Position numbers and translations under genes: made by a program
Notes under the pieces: generated by a model
Told to the model about the DNA's origin: nothing
Seen by the model: only the letters and a program-made list of their open reading frames with translations
Databases searched by the model: none
Assembly: GCA_028564705.1 (NCBI GenBank)
Contig: JAPXFQ010000835.1
Span: 186,001-250,000, forward strand
Direction: 5' to 3'
Source: Apricaphanius iberus
Lineage: Eukaryota; Chordata; Actinopteri; Cyprinodontiformes; Aphaniidae
Length of the DNA stretch: 64,000 bases
Shown here: positions 33,309-42,954 of the stretch, piece by piece
Numbering within the stretch: the stretch's first letter is position 1
Layout: the number at the start of each line of letters is the position of its first letter

Positions 33309-33329
33309 TTGGGAGAGGGGGGAAGGAGA
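33309..33329 (+). promoter_or_regulatory. Polypurine tract
   Basis: Purine run TGGGAGAGGGGGGAAGGAGA immediately before the 3' LTR; primes plus-strand synthesis in LTR elements. Confidence 0.8.
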
Positions 33330-34146
33330 TGTGACAGAGAGTCAACATTATATTTGTATATTGTGTTTTAATTGACATTTTGTTTTTGTATAATTTTCAA
33401 TTGACATATTGTGTTAAAAGAGGCTGAAAAATAAACAGACATTTATTGAGTATTAGTTGGAATTTTTATTTGTGGCTTGTTTGGTTGAGTTGGGCAGACA
33501 GTTGTTTGTGTGTGCCTGCTTTGCACAGCATCCGCCTGTACCGCCTCATGGCAGCCCGCGGCCGACACCCACAATACTTTAACAGAACACAGATCATGGT
33601 TATGTTAAAGTCATTGGTAGTTAATTGTAGACAGAAAAGGAAGGATTGTTGCTGCAGCCATTCACTCACCTCTGCCTCTCCCTGGTCTTTGGTCGTGCGC
33701 AGGGAAATTGTGTCCTGGGACCTGCAATCAATTTATTAGTTCCACCTGGGAAGGCAGGAGGTGAAAGGGGCTGGAGAAACCATTTTTGTTTGTCAATAAA
33801 AAATGTAGATTAATATATAAAATTTCAGGCTTGAAAAAGGTTATTGAATGTTTGAAAATATAGTAAATATTTGTCCTATTTCTTTATTGATATTGTATTG
33901 TTGTTGTTTATATTTTGTTGTATTTTGTCTGAATCTTGAGTCTTGTGCAGGATGGTTTGTTCCAATTAGTCAATTTTGTCCAGGGTATATATCTCTCTGT
34001 GTCAGTCAGTCATTGTTGGTGGTAGGATAAGGCATGTGGGAGCACAAGTGAGCACCAAAATAAAATCCTCTTAAAAGTAATGCCTTCTTGACTCCTGACC
34101 CTTCTTCTGGGATGTTTGTCTCCACGGCCGCTCGACCAAACTGACA
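33330..34146 (+). repeat. 3' LTR of the Gmr1-like element (817 bp)
   Basis: Same ends as the 5' LTR but 229 bases longer; the extra part starts at 33656 (AGCCATTCACTC) and ends near 33885. An acceptor-like TTTGCACAG precedes an open stretch IRLYRLMAARGRHPQYFN and TQIMVMLKSLVVN (33528-33640), present in both LTRs; in this LTR it continues open into the extra segment to 33739. Confidence 0.85.
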
Positions 34147-34345
34147 TGGCATGTTAATCCGATGTGCAAACCACTCTGCCAAAGCAGCAACTTAAACATG
34201 TGAAACAACCAGGGGACATTATCAACCCGACAGTCCCCCAGACGGTCATGCTTTCATATAACCGAGGATAGCAATTTGTATTCTTTGCACAAGGTTTAGA
34301 AACCAAGGGTACTTTTTAAAACTTATTTCTGCATCTGTCCCCAAG
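34147..34345 (-). repeat. tRNA-like dispersed repeat copy C, proximal part
   Basis: On the minus strand this matches 60500-60720 and 62200-61990: a CCTCGGTTTA-like block, GACCGTCTGG, TTGATAATG, then TTTGGCAGAGTGG, an A-box-like motif (34171-34181 on plus). The LTR element interrupts it 24 bases after the A box. Confidence 0.6.
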
Positions 34346-34353
34346 TATCTTCT

Positions 34354-34425
34354 CAATATAACCTTCAGGAGATTGTAGCAGATGAAAAAACGGGGTTATC
34401 TGCAGCTGTGATCTACTGAGCTCCC
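34354..34425. repeat. Direct repeat flanking the tRNA-like repeat, right copy
   Basis: Counterpart of 28020-28089: ACCTTCAGGAGATTGTAGCA, GATGAAAAAACGG, TTATCTGCAG. Confidence 0.55.
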
Positions 34426-35672
34426 CTCTTTCCTTGTGTTTGTAATGGATCATGCCAAGGTTTTGTCAGCCAATCAGCAGCGACATAACCCAACACGTGA
34501 AGTACGTGTTGTTTTCACCTCCTGGACGTGTTGTATATGTGTTGTTTTTGTGTCGAATATCTTCACGCGAAAAGTACGTGTTGAATACGTGTTGTTTGCG
34601 CGTTGTATACATGTCTAACAGCTCAAGACACACGGAATTTCACGCGTTTTTGTCCCTCCTGGCTTTCCATACACCCTGAGCGCAGTGAGCCGTGATCCTG
34701 GATCCTCATTAGTTTCCCCCGTAGTGGCAATAAATGTGGTAAACATGTACTGGCCATATATATGTGACATTTTAAAAACAAAATTCATACTTTTCAGATT
34801 ACAAGATGTTTTTTTTTTTTTACTGCAACTTGGCACTCAAAAGAGGCCATGATGAAGTGCAGTGCATTTCAGCAACATTAATAGAACTCGGACATTTTAG
34901 CAACCTTATTCTGGAGATGCTGGAGCAGTCTGACTCTGTAATATGATGTGTGTATGGAGCAGAGAGCAGCACATGTACACCGCATGAATTACGTTTATTA
35001 CTGACAAACAAAAAACAGAATTCACAACATTCTTGCCTAATAGTAATAAATTCCATAACAGCCATAGAAATTAATATGTATTTAGCTCCACACCCTTTTT
35101 TTTTGTTTTTTGGCCAAACTCGCATATTGAATCCATGCACATTATTCCTCCTTTCTCTAATCGTGGTGCAGTTTACATTAGCGGCCGCAAACTCCTCATT
35201 TGAATACTCCTGCTTGCGTGTGATGTGAATTACTTATGCAATCTCAGTAAATCACCTGCAAATTAAGGATAACCGAATGGTGCAAATTTTTAGCGTCACA
35301 CACAATTTTGGGGACATTTTCAGGAATCTTGATAAATCAGAACCTTAGTATAAAAAAGGAAAAAAGAAAAAAGGAAGACAAAAATGATTACCAATTATAA
35401 ACATATTTGGAATGTATCATATATAGTTTTCGTTTTTTAAAGCCTTTTAGTTGTGGGAAGAGGAGATTGTGTTCACATATGTCTTTAGATCCACAATGAA
35501 GTGATCAAATAATGGTTTCTTACGTAGTACATTACTTTTGTGTATATAGAACTTGGACAGAAATATAATTAAATTAATAAAATAAAAACTGTCAGAGTAC
35601 GTTGTCTTGTAAGTTGTGATCCCAAAAATTGCATTTTTAACATATAAAAAAATCTGTTTAGACAGTTCTTGA
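34426..35672 (+). other. Intergenic; cluster of ACGTGTTG motifs, otherwise unassigned
   Basis: 34493-34612 holds five or more imperfect copies of a TACGTGTTGTT-like unit with E-box-like CACGTG/ACGTG cores. The rest is A+T-rich with poly(T) runs (34806, 35098) and no recognised gene or repeat. Confidence 0.4.
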
Positions 35673-36275
35673 AATAGGCAAGGCAAGTTTATTTGTAGAG
35701 CAAAATTCATACACAAGGCAATTCAAAGTGCTTCACAGTTTCATAAATTAAGAAAACAGATAAAAAGAAAAAAACATCAACTTAAAAAATGATTAATTAC
35801 AATAAAAGCAAGAGTGCAGATAAAATACATTCAATTGTCATAAGCACGGGTAAAAAGAACTGTTTTCAGCCTGGATTTAGATATTGTTAGAGTTGAGGCT
35901 TGTCTCACATCCTCATGAAGACTGTTCCAGATTTTAGCTGCCTGAAACTGAAATGCAGCCTCACCGTATTTATTGTTGACTCTGGGAACCACCAGGAGAC
36001 CCCTCCCTGAAGTTCTCAGGGCCCGAGATGGTTCATATGTCCCTAACATGTCAGAGATGTACTTTGGTGCCAAACCATGAAAAGACTTGTACACAAGCAG
36101 AGCTGTTTTAAATTCTGTTCTCTGAGCGACAGGAAGACAGTGCAGAGACCGGAGCACTGGACTAATATGGTCGTATTTCCTGGTTCTTGTCAGGACTCGA
36201 GCAGCAGCGTTCTGGATGTACTGCAGCTGTCTAACAGCTCGTTTAGAGAGCCAGTGAGTAGGCCGTTACAGTAGT
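35673..36275 (-). mobile_element. LINE 3' fragment, (TTGCC)n-tailed
   Basis: A minus-strand CR1/L2/Rex1-group LINE end. The coding part (36275 to 35828) gives an RT C-terminal domain with LRSLHCLPVAQRTEFKTALL, YEPSRALRTSGRGLLVVPRV and KIWNSLHEDVRQA. The 3' end at ~35700-35673 is AATAAACTTGCCTTGCC in sense orientation, matching 4976-5062 and 54993-55060. The C-terminal stretch 35831-36157 is open; upstream there are stops. The 5' end is cut at the L1 junction near 36275-36292. Confidence 0.78.
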
Positions 36276-36291
36276 AATGTTGGAGCCCGGG

Positions 36292-37396
36292 AGGGTATGT
36301 ATGTTTACTTGTCAGGTTGGGTGTTTCGCTGCCCTCTGGCCTGGTACATCTTTTTCCCCGTACATCCGCTGCGGCTTTTACTGTGGCTCCCTGGCGTGTG
36401 TGCTTATGTGGGGGGGTGGGAATGGGTTGTTGGCAGTGGGGATTGGTCCGGGGTGGCGGTGGCGTCCGTCGGCCGGCTGTGGGTCCCTCCTGTCTTGTGG
36501 CGGCGGCAGGGAACCCCTGACGGCTGATCCCTGGTCGGGGCCCTGCTGGGGGGCAGGGCGCCCCTGATCCCCATGGCCTGTGGGTCCTGTTCCGGGCACG
36601 CCCTGGCGTAGCCGGTTTCCGGCCGAGCCCATGGGCTCATTCCTGCAATCTCCCGGGCCCCAGCATTGTATCTGCTTGGTGTTCCTCTGGTGCTTCCATC
36701 TGTACCTCTCTTGGTGGGCGGTTGAACCTGCGCTGGTCCGCTTGTGGCCCATGCACTCTGGGGGGCTCTAGACGTATACGTCTTCGACCTCCTTCATGTC
36801 TGCATCGATTCCTGTAGGACGGATTGACGGTTCCTTACACCAGGTATCAATCACTTAAATGGGGAAACCTAATTCACACCTGCAAGCTCGCACACACACA
36901 TAGGTGTGGGGAGATTGGTGTGGACGGACATAATCTTGAGCTGAGGTTATCGTCAATAGATAGTTGGTACCAGGAGCTTACCAGCAACATTAGTGTTGTG
37001 TTCATTAATCTACTTTTGTGTGTAGTGAATGTGTAATTCTTAGTTCATATTACTAGATCCGTTTTGTTAACGTTGTTCTGTTCTATTGGTGGTTTTTGTT
37101 TGTTTTGTTTTCCCATTTCATCTTGTATCGTCAGTTCACACTTCTAGCAGTCCTGTTTCTCTTCTTCATCTTCTTTCTTTCTTCCTTATTATCACAACTT
37201 TGTGTCCATAACTTCAAGAAATTAAACCCCCAGTAATCACTAATGAAGATTTTTCATACATATGTATCAAGTGGAGTATTATAGCAAAGCTTTAATGCTC
37301 TGCTTGGGAAAGTAAATCTGTTGGGCTTGTAAGTGGTACTCAGACACCAATTCTGAGTAGCAAACTGCTAGACAGGACACGTTAAAAAAAACAAAA
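36292..37396 (+). mobile_element. 5'-truncated L1/Tx1 copy (3' UTR only)
   Basis: Matches the 3' region of the L1 at 6225-14630: 36292-36355 aligns with ~13136-13200 and 36358 onward with ~13676-14600. About 476 bases of the long copy are absent here. It shares the AAGATTTTTCATACATATG-like block, TCTGCTTGGGAAAGTAAA, and the end GACAGGACAC followed by an A-rich tail. An extra pyrimidine-rich segment lies near 37080-37190. Confidence 0.82.
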
Positions 37397-37424
37397 AAAC
37401 AAATGTATTTCAAAAAGACTTTTG

Positions 37425-37850
37425 TCACTGAACAGTCCCAAAAAAGATGGATAGTTGTCTCTGGGTAGAGAGTACAGAAGGAACAGGAGACATCGATGCT
37501 ATGATGAAATCTTTTATGAAGAAAATACTTAGCTGGATAAAATCTATGTATTATCTTAGAGAAAACTTCCTTCATTGCATTGCTTATAGAGAATCTATTT
37601 GGTAAAGACCATATTTTTGTTAAATTTGTCCAATTAAGATCTTGCCAGGAGGAGTTCCAGTAGCTAACACAAGACTGTGCTGAAACCAAAGATTTTTGCA
37701 GAGCAGAACAAATTTTAGAATTAACCAGTTTTCCTAGCGTAGTGAAACAGAGATTGTGTGTTTACGGTCAAAGGGGTCTTCTGGATATATATTTAAGTAG
37801 CTTATTACTTTTACTCATTGATTTGGCTGTTAAATCAATAATATTCTGCC
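37425..37850 (-). mobile_element. L1/Tx1-type ORF2 C-terminal fragment
   Basis: Minus-strand frame with WTNLTKIWSLPNRFSISNAM, KEVFSKIIHRFYPAKYFL, CSFCTLYPETTIHLFWDC: the Cys-rich C-terminal domain of L1/Tx1 ORF2. It is a different subfamily from the long L1 copy. Its 3' end abuts the tail of the preceding L1 fragment. Confidence 0.7.
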
Positions 37851-37915
37851 TAATTTAAATATTTTTGGCAACATTTATTGTCTTGTAACAAAGTTTTGAG
37901 CATATGATTTCTTTT

Positions 37916-38040
37916 CTGTGATGGACTGGCGACCTGTCCAGGGTGTACCCCGCCTCTCGCCCGTTGACAGCTGAAGATAGGCACCAGCCCCCCCGCGACC
38001 CCTTGAGGAATAAGCGGTTCAGAAAATGGATGGATGGATG
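37916..38040 (+). mobile_element. GATGG-tailed retroposon end (RTE/Rex3-like)
   Basis: Contains TGGACTGGCGACCTGTCCAG, GGTGTACCCCGCCTCTCGCC, TAAGCGGTTCAGAAAATGG and (ATGG)n, the common fish retroposon 3' end. Flanked by an exact duplication ATTTCTTTT (37907-37915 and 38041-38049). A relative lies at 59738-59942. Confidence 0.82.
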
Positions 38041-38049
38041 ATTTCTTTT

Positions 38050-39387
38050 GAATGTAATAATCTCCCACTTAATGAATAAAAGTAAGACAATGTCAATAAG
38101 AAAATAATACATGGCAATTGTCTCTGTTCACTTTTTATTAACTTCAGAAATCCATGAAAGGAGGAACGGCTTGATTTTCTTTTTTCACATATGCACTCTA
38201 CCATCTCAAACTATCTGAAAGAATTTAAATCTTTTGAAGATTTAAATTTACATTTCAACATAAATCTGAAAATTTTTAGGTTTTTTCTTTCTTGTTTTTT
38301 ACTCAGCTATATAATTCATTGGGGAGAAATTTCCTAAAATGGTAAAGATCAGCAAATGGAAGACTGCTAGACTGGTCATGCTGGGCTTTATGATGACAGA
38401 ATTTGTCTGATTTTACTTCTTGAGTGAGTATGTGTGTTCAAAACTTTTTTTTCCTCATAATGGCATTTTACATTGCCACTTATAATAAATGCCAGAAACG
38501 GGTTTATTGCCTCTCCATCTCATATAAACTCTAGTTCTGCTGTCTTCTGCCACTTTTAGTTTAATAAACGCTGCCTATATCTCTCTTTCTTTCGACACAT
38601 ATGTCTACCTTTCTCCAAATGTTTCTCCTCCTATCTCCGCCTGTTTTGTCTCCTCCTCTGGCCCAAATTTTCTGCTTTTGTGGTCTGTGTGGCTCCATTT
38701 ATCCATCTCACCAGTCGGTGTCTTTCCATTTATTTTTGCAATTTGTTGCTAAATATTTTTTAAACTTCTCTCACACTCCTTTCTGCGCTTCAGTGGTTCA
38801 AAGTTTCCCAGAGTGGCTGGAATGCAGAGTGCTTATTGGCTTGTTGGTGTCACGTGGTACAGCCAAACTTAAAAGCAATTGGTCTGTTGGTTTCTCAGAT
38901 ACTTGAACACTACTAAACCAGAAGTGCTCAGTAAGGTTTTAAATGGGCAACTCTGTTTGAACTCTATTTGTGACCTCTACTCTATAGTGTCTGATGCTTT
39001 ACAGTAATGGGTCTTTATGTAGCTTAGGGACCAACGTAATGAAAGCTTGATGTAGTGTTGGGGGAAATATTCTTTTTGTATGCTTTCTGTATAAACTGAC
39101 AATAAAAAATTGCAGAAAATGTTTTATAGAATTCTGATGTGAGTCCATCAGATCCTGGTGATTTGTTTGCTTTTAACTGGCTTAAAGTGTTAGTTATCTC
39201 ACTTAAAGTTACTGATCTATCACAGAAGTCAGAATCACTTTCTGTTAGTTCTTTGTTATTGGGAAGTGTGTTAAAATTGTGGTTAGCTGAATCTGCAAAA
39301 ACTAGACGTATATAAATCCCTATAAAGATTAGAGCAGTAATTAGCTATCTGTTTGGGTTTTTTTAAAAACACCCCATCTATTTTTAG
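38050..39387 (+). other. Intergenic, nothing recognised
   Basis: A+T-rich. An open frame at 38601-38906 is pyrimidine-rich with no domain. No repeat family is recognised. Confidence 0.4.
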
Positions 39388-39996
39388 GGCCAAATGTCCT
39401 CATTTATCTATCAAATGTACTTATGCACAGCTCTATGCGTATTCTGTGTGTAGGAACAATTCTACGCATTGTGTGCAAGGGCGTCAGTTTGTTTTTAAAA
39501 TTCCTGGGGACATAATTATAAGCTTGAATGCCATTTGAGGATTGCTGGGGACAGTTATTAAGTATTTATTTAGCCTCTAAGTATTCATCCATTTCATGTT
39601 TCATTACAAAATGCACTGCAGAGTATTAACGTGGTGAAAATCGCATCTTTATTAAATCAATACAAGTTAAAAGCCATAGGTTTAAATGTTTTCCTTTTAA
39701 ACTTTACCAATAGGCTTTTGGTTGGGAATAATTATTAAAATCCACATCGTAGCACAAAGAACAATGTTGGATATCATATGAACTTGTACCCGCAGACAAT
39801 AAAATAAAAACAATAAAACATGCCCCTTTTACAACCCAAACAGCATTCTGTGTGGAGAAACTTCAAAGTTTACTTACAGCTAACCGTCCCGCAATAGGGC
39901 AGCTACCTGTGGGTGATCCGCATAAAGTTGTTTCATGTGGGGGAAAAAACTATATTGAATTTCACGGCACCGGGACGAAGTTTATTTAATGCAAGC

Positions 39997-42954
39997 AATG
40001 ATCCTGTCTGATCATTTCCTCATCACTTTTAAACTTACTCTAACAGATCATATCAAACCTGAAAGAAAACTTCATTATACCAGAACGTTATCATACAACG
40101 CTGTAGCAAGTTTTAAAGAAGCTCTTCCAACTTTAATTTCCTCAGTATATAAAAATACAACAGAAAATAGTGATTTAACTCGTGACCCCTCACAACTTGA
40201 CGTTCTAGTTCATAGCATTAATTCCTCCCTTCGTCTGGCAACAGACAAAGTTGCCCCCTTGAAAAGGAAGGTGGCTAGTCATAGAAGATTAGCTCCCTGG
40301 TTTAATTTAGAGCTACGTACCCTGAAGAAGAACGTTAGAAAACTAGAGAGAAAATGGCGCTCCACGCATTTACAGGATTCCTAATTAGGGTGGAAAAATA
40401 GTCTATTGCTATATAAAAAGAGCCTTCGAACAGCTAGAACAGCATATTATTCATCTTTAATCGAGGAGAATAAAAATAATCCTAGGTTTCTTTATAATAC
40501 AGTTGCCAAACTCACACAGGATCATAGCTCTATCGAGCCAACCATTCCCCAAGCTCTTAGTAGTGACGACTTCATGGAATTCTTTATAAATAAAATAGAC
40601 TCTATAAAAAATAAAATAATTGGGAACCTTCCCAATATGCTTGCTTCCTCCCTAGTTAATGAGGCAGCATCAAAAATGGTGTAACCTAATATATGCTTAA
40701 ACTGCTTTAATGCAGCCGAACTTTGTGATGTACTAAAATTATTAGCTTCATCTAAACCTTCAACTTGCGTTTTAGACCCAATCCCAACTAAACTCTTAAA
40801 AGAAGTTTTCCCTCTGATCGCTGTTCCAATTTTAGATATAATGAATCTATCCTTAGTCAATGGATATGTACCACAGGAGTTTAAGATTGCTGTAATTAAA
40901 CCTCTACTTAAGAAACCATCTCTTGATCAAAATGATTTAATTAACTATAGACCGATATCTAATCTTCCCTTCTTATCTAAAATTCTTGAGAAAAAAGTTG
41001 CACATCAGATGTGTGAGCAATTAAACAATAATGAGCTGTTTGAGAAGTTTCAGTCAGGCTTTAGAGCTCATCATAGCACTGAAACAGCTCTGGTGAAGGT
41101 TACTAATGATATTCTCATAGCCTCAGACAATGGACTGGTGACCATTCTGGTCCTGTTAGATCTTAGTGCTGCCTTTGACACTGTTGATCACAATATTCTC
41201 ATAAAAAGATTTCAGTTTGTTCAGGTAAACAATAAATCTTCCTCAACCTCAATAGTTACTTGCGGAGTTTCACAGGGTTCAGTCCTTGGGCCGATTCTTT
41301 TTACTATATATATATGCTTCCTATTGGTAAAATCATTAGGCAGCATGGGATAAATGTCCATAGTTACGCAGATGATACACAGCTATATCTATCCATTAAT
41401 CCTGATGAATCCAATCAGTTAGGTAGACTACAGGCATGTCTGGAAGACATAAAAACTTGGATGACTCTAAACTTCTTGCTTCTGAATTCTGATAAAACAG
41501 AAGTTGTCGTCTTTGGACCAGAAGCTCTGAAAAAGAAACTACTTAGTCAACCCCTTCACCTAGACGGCATTAAATTAGCCTCCAGTAATAAAGCAAAGAA
41601 CCTCGGTGTTATTTTTGACCAAGATATGTCATTTAGATCTCACATTAAAGAAGTCTCTAGGATTTCCTTTTTTCACTTTAGGAATATTACAAAAATTAGA
41701 ACCATCCTGCCCAGGAGTGATGCTGAAAAACTAGTCCATGCCTTTATTACTCAAGACTGTATTACTGTAACTCTTTATTATCAGGTAGTCCACAGAAAAC
41801 AATTAAAAGTCTTCAGTTAGTCCAAAATGCTGCTGCTAGGATTCTGATGAATATTAAAATAAGAGATCACATTTCCCCTGTTTTAGCTTCTCTTCACTGG
41901 TTCCCAGTGAGATCTAGAATAGAATTCAAGATCCTCCTTCTGACATATAAAGCTCTTAATAATCTAGCTCTATCATACATAACAGAACTGATTGTTCCAT
42001 ATGTTCCTAACAGAGACCTTCGCTCTCAGACTGCAGGTTTACTGGTAGTTCCTAGGATTTCTAAAAGTAGAATGGGTGGCAGATATTTCAGCTATCAGGC
42101 TCCCCTCCTATGGAACCAGCTCCCAGGGTTGGTTCGTGAAGCAGACAACTTGTCTATCTTTAAAACTAAGCTTAAAACTTTCCTCTTTGACAAAGCTTAC
42201 AGTTAGAGATATGTTAATAGGTAGTTAGAGACAGGTTAGACAGGTAGCTAGGAAGAGATAGGTTAATGTTAGTAGCCAGGAAGAGTGTCAAAAGCTAGGA
42301 AGGGATATGAAGAGGTAGAGTAGCTAGGTAGAGATAGATTAATGTAAGCCAGGTAAAGAGTGAGTAGCTAGGTCTCCTAGTAGCTACGAGACAGGTTAAT
42401 GTTAGTAGCTATGCTGCTTTAGGCTAGGCTGTTGGTGGACATTATTAGGGTCTGTTCCTACTTTCTCTCCTATTTCTCCCCAACTGCATGATGTGCTGTC
42501 AGTTCAAGCGCTAACCTTCTTTCTCTTAGTCTCTTCCTACAGTAGGTGCTCCTGACCCGTCCTGCTTGACGACCTTGACTAAGATGGGATTGCAGTGATG
42601 GAAAGTTCTCCACATCCTGCAACAAACTTCTGCATTGGTTCTGTTGCCCTTTCTGTCTCTCTGTTCTGTCTCTGTTCTGTATTCTCCAAACCACAGACGG
42701 TCTCGGCAGATGACCGCTTGTGCTGGTTCTGGTTCTGCCGGAGGTTTCTTCCTGTTAAAAGGGAGTTTTTCCTTTCCACTGTCGCTTCGTGCTTGCTCAG
42801 TGTGAGGGATTGCTGAGAATTACACGACACAATCTTCTGTGGTTCTCTAATTTCTACATAAAACATTATATTGTAATAACTCTTCTTGTAAAGTGCCTTG
42901 AGATGACATCTGTTGTGAAATGGCGCTATATAAATAAACTGAATTGAATTGAAA
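39997..42954 (+). mobile_element. L2-type LINE copy 3 (5'-truncated)
   Basis: Begins at ATCCTGTCTGATCATTTCC, within the endonuclease, and runs to the (TTGAA)n tail at ~42945. Its 3' UTR reads through the point where copy 2 carries the 28S segment. Sits inside the hAT-like element, hence younger than it. Confidence 0.87.
40000..42206 (+). pseudogene. L2-type endonuclease end and RT, broken
   Basis: Contains SDHFLITF, then the linker, RT blocks ([29 protein letters not shown] near 41362) and the C-terminal domain. Lesions: TAA near 40381-40384, TAA near 40682-40684, a 60-base in-frame deletion after HNILIK (near 41210) removing the region between two RT blocks, a frame change near 41270-41310 in a (TA)n run, another near 41750-41820, and a change near 41845. 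All pieces align with copy 2. Confidence 0.83.

Larger units (their letters stand above)
28210..34146 (+). mobile_element. Gmr1-like Ty3/Gypsy retrotransposon
   Basis: A 5.9 kb LTR element flanked by the 5-bp duplication TGGCA (28205-28209 and 34147-34151). Order: 5' LTR, primer site, gag with a SCAN-like part, protease, integrase, RT-RNase H, polypurine tract, 3' LTR. Integrase upstream of RT is the Ty1/copia-like order known in the Gmr1 group of deuterostome Ty3/Gypsy elements, and the SCAN-like gag fits that group. Frame breaks lie at gag/protease, protease/integrase, near 31290 and near 31800, with a TGA at ~33167. The copy is therefore inactive but well preserved. Confidence 0.88.

Noticed and set aside
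38601..38906. Signal-peptide-like start (Leu/Pro-rich)
   Set aside because: Pyrimidine-rich low-complexity DNA; no downstream domain or conserved cysteines.
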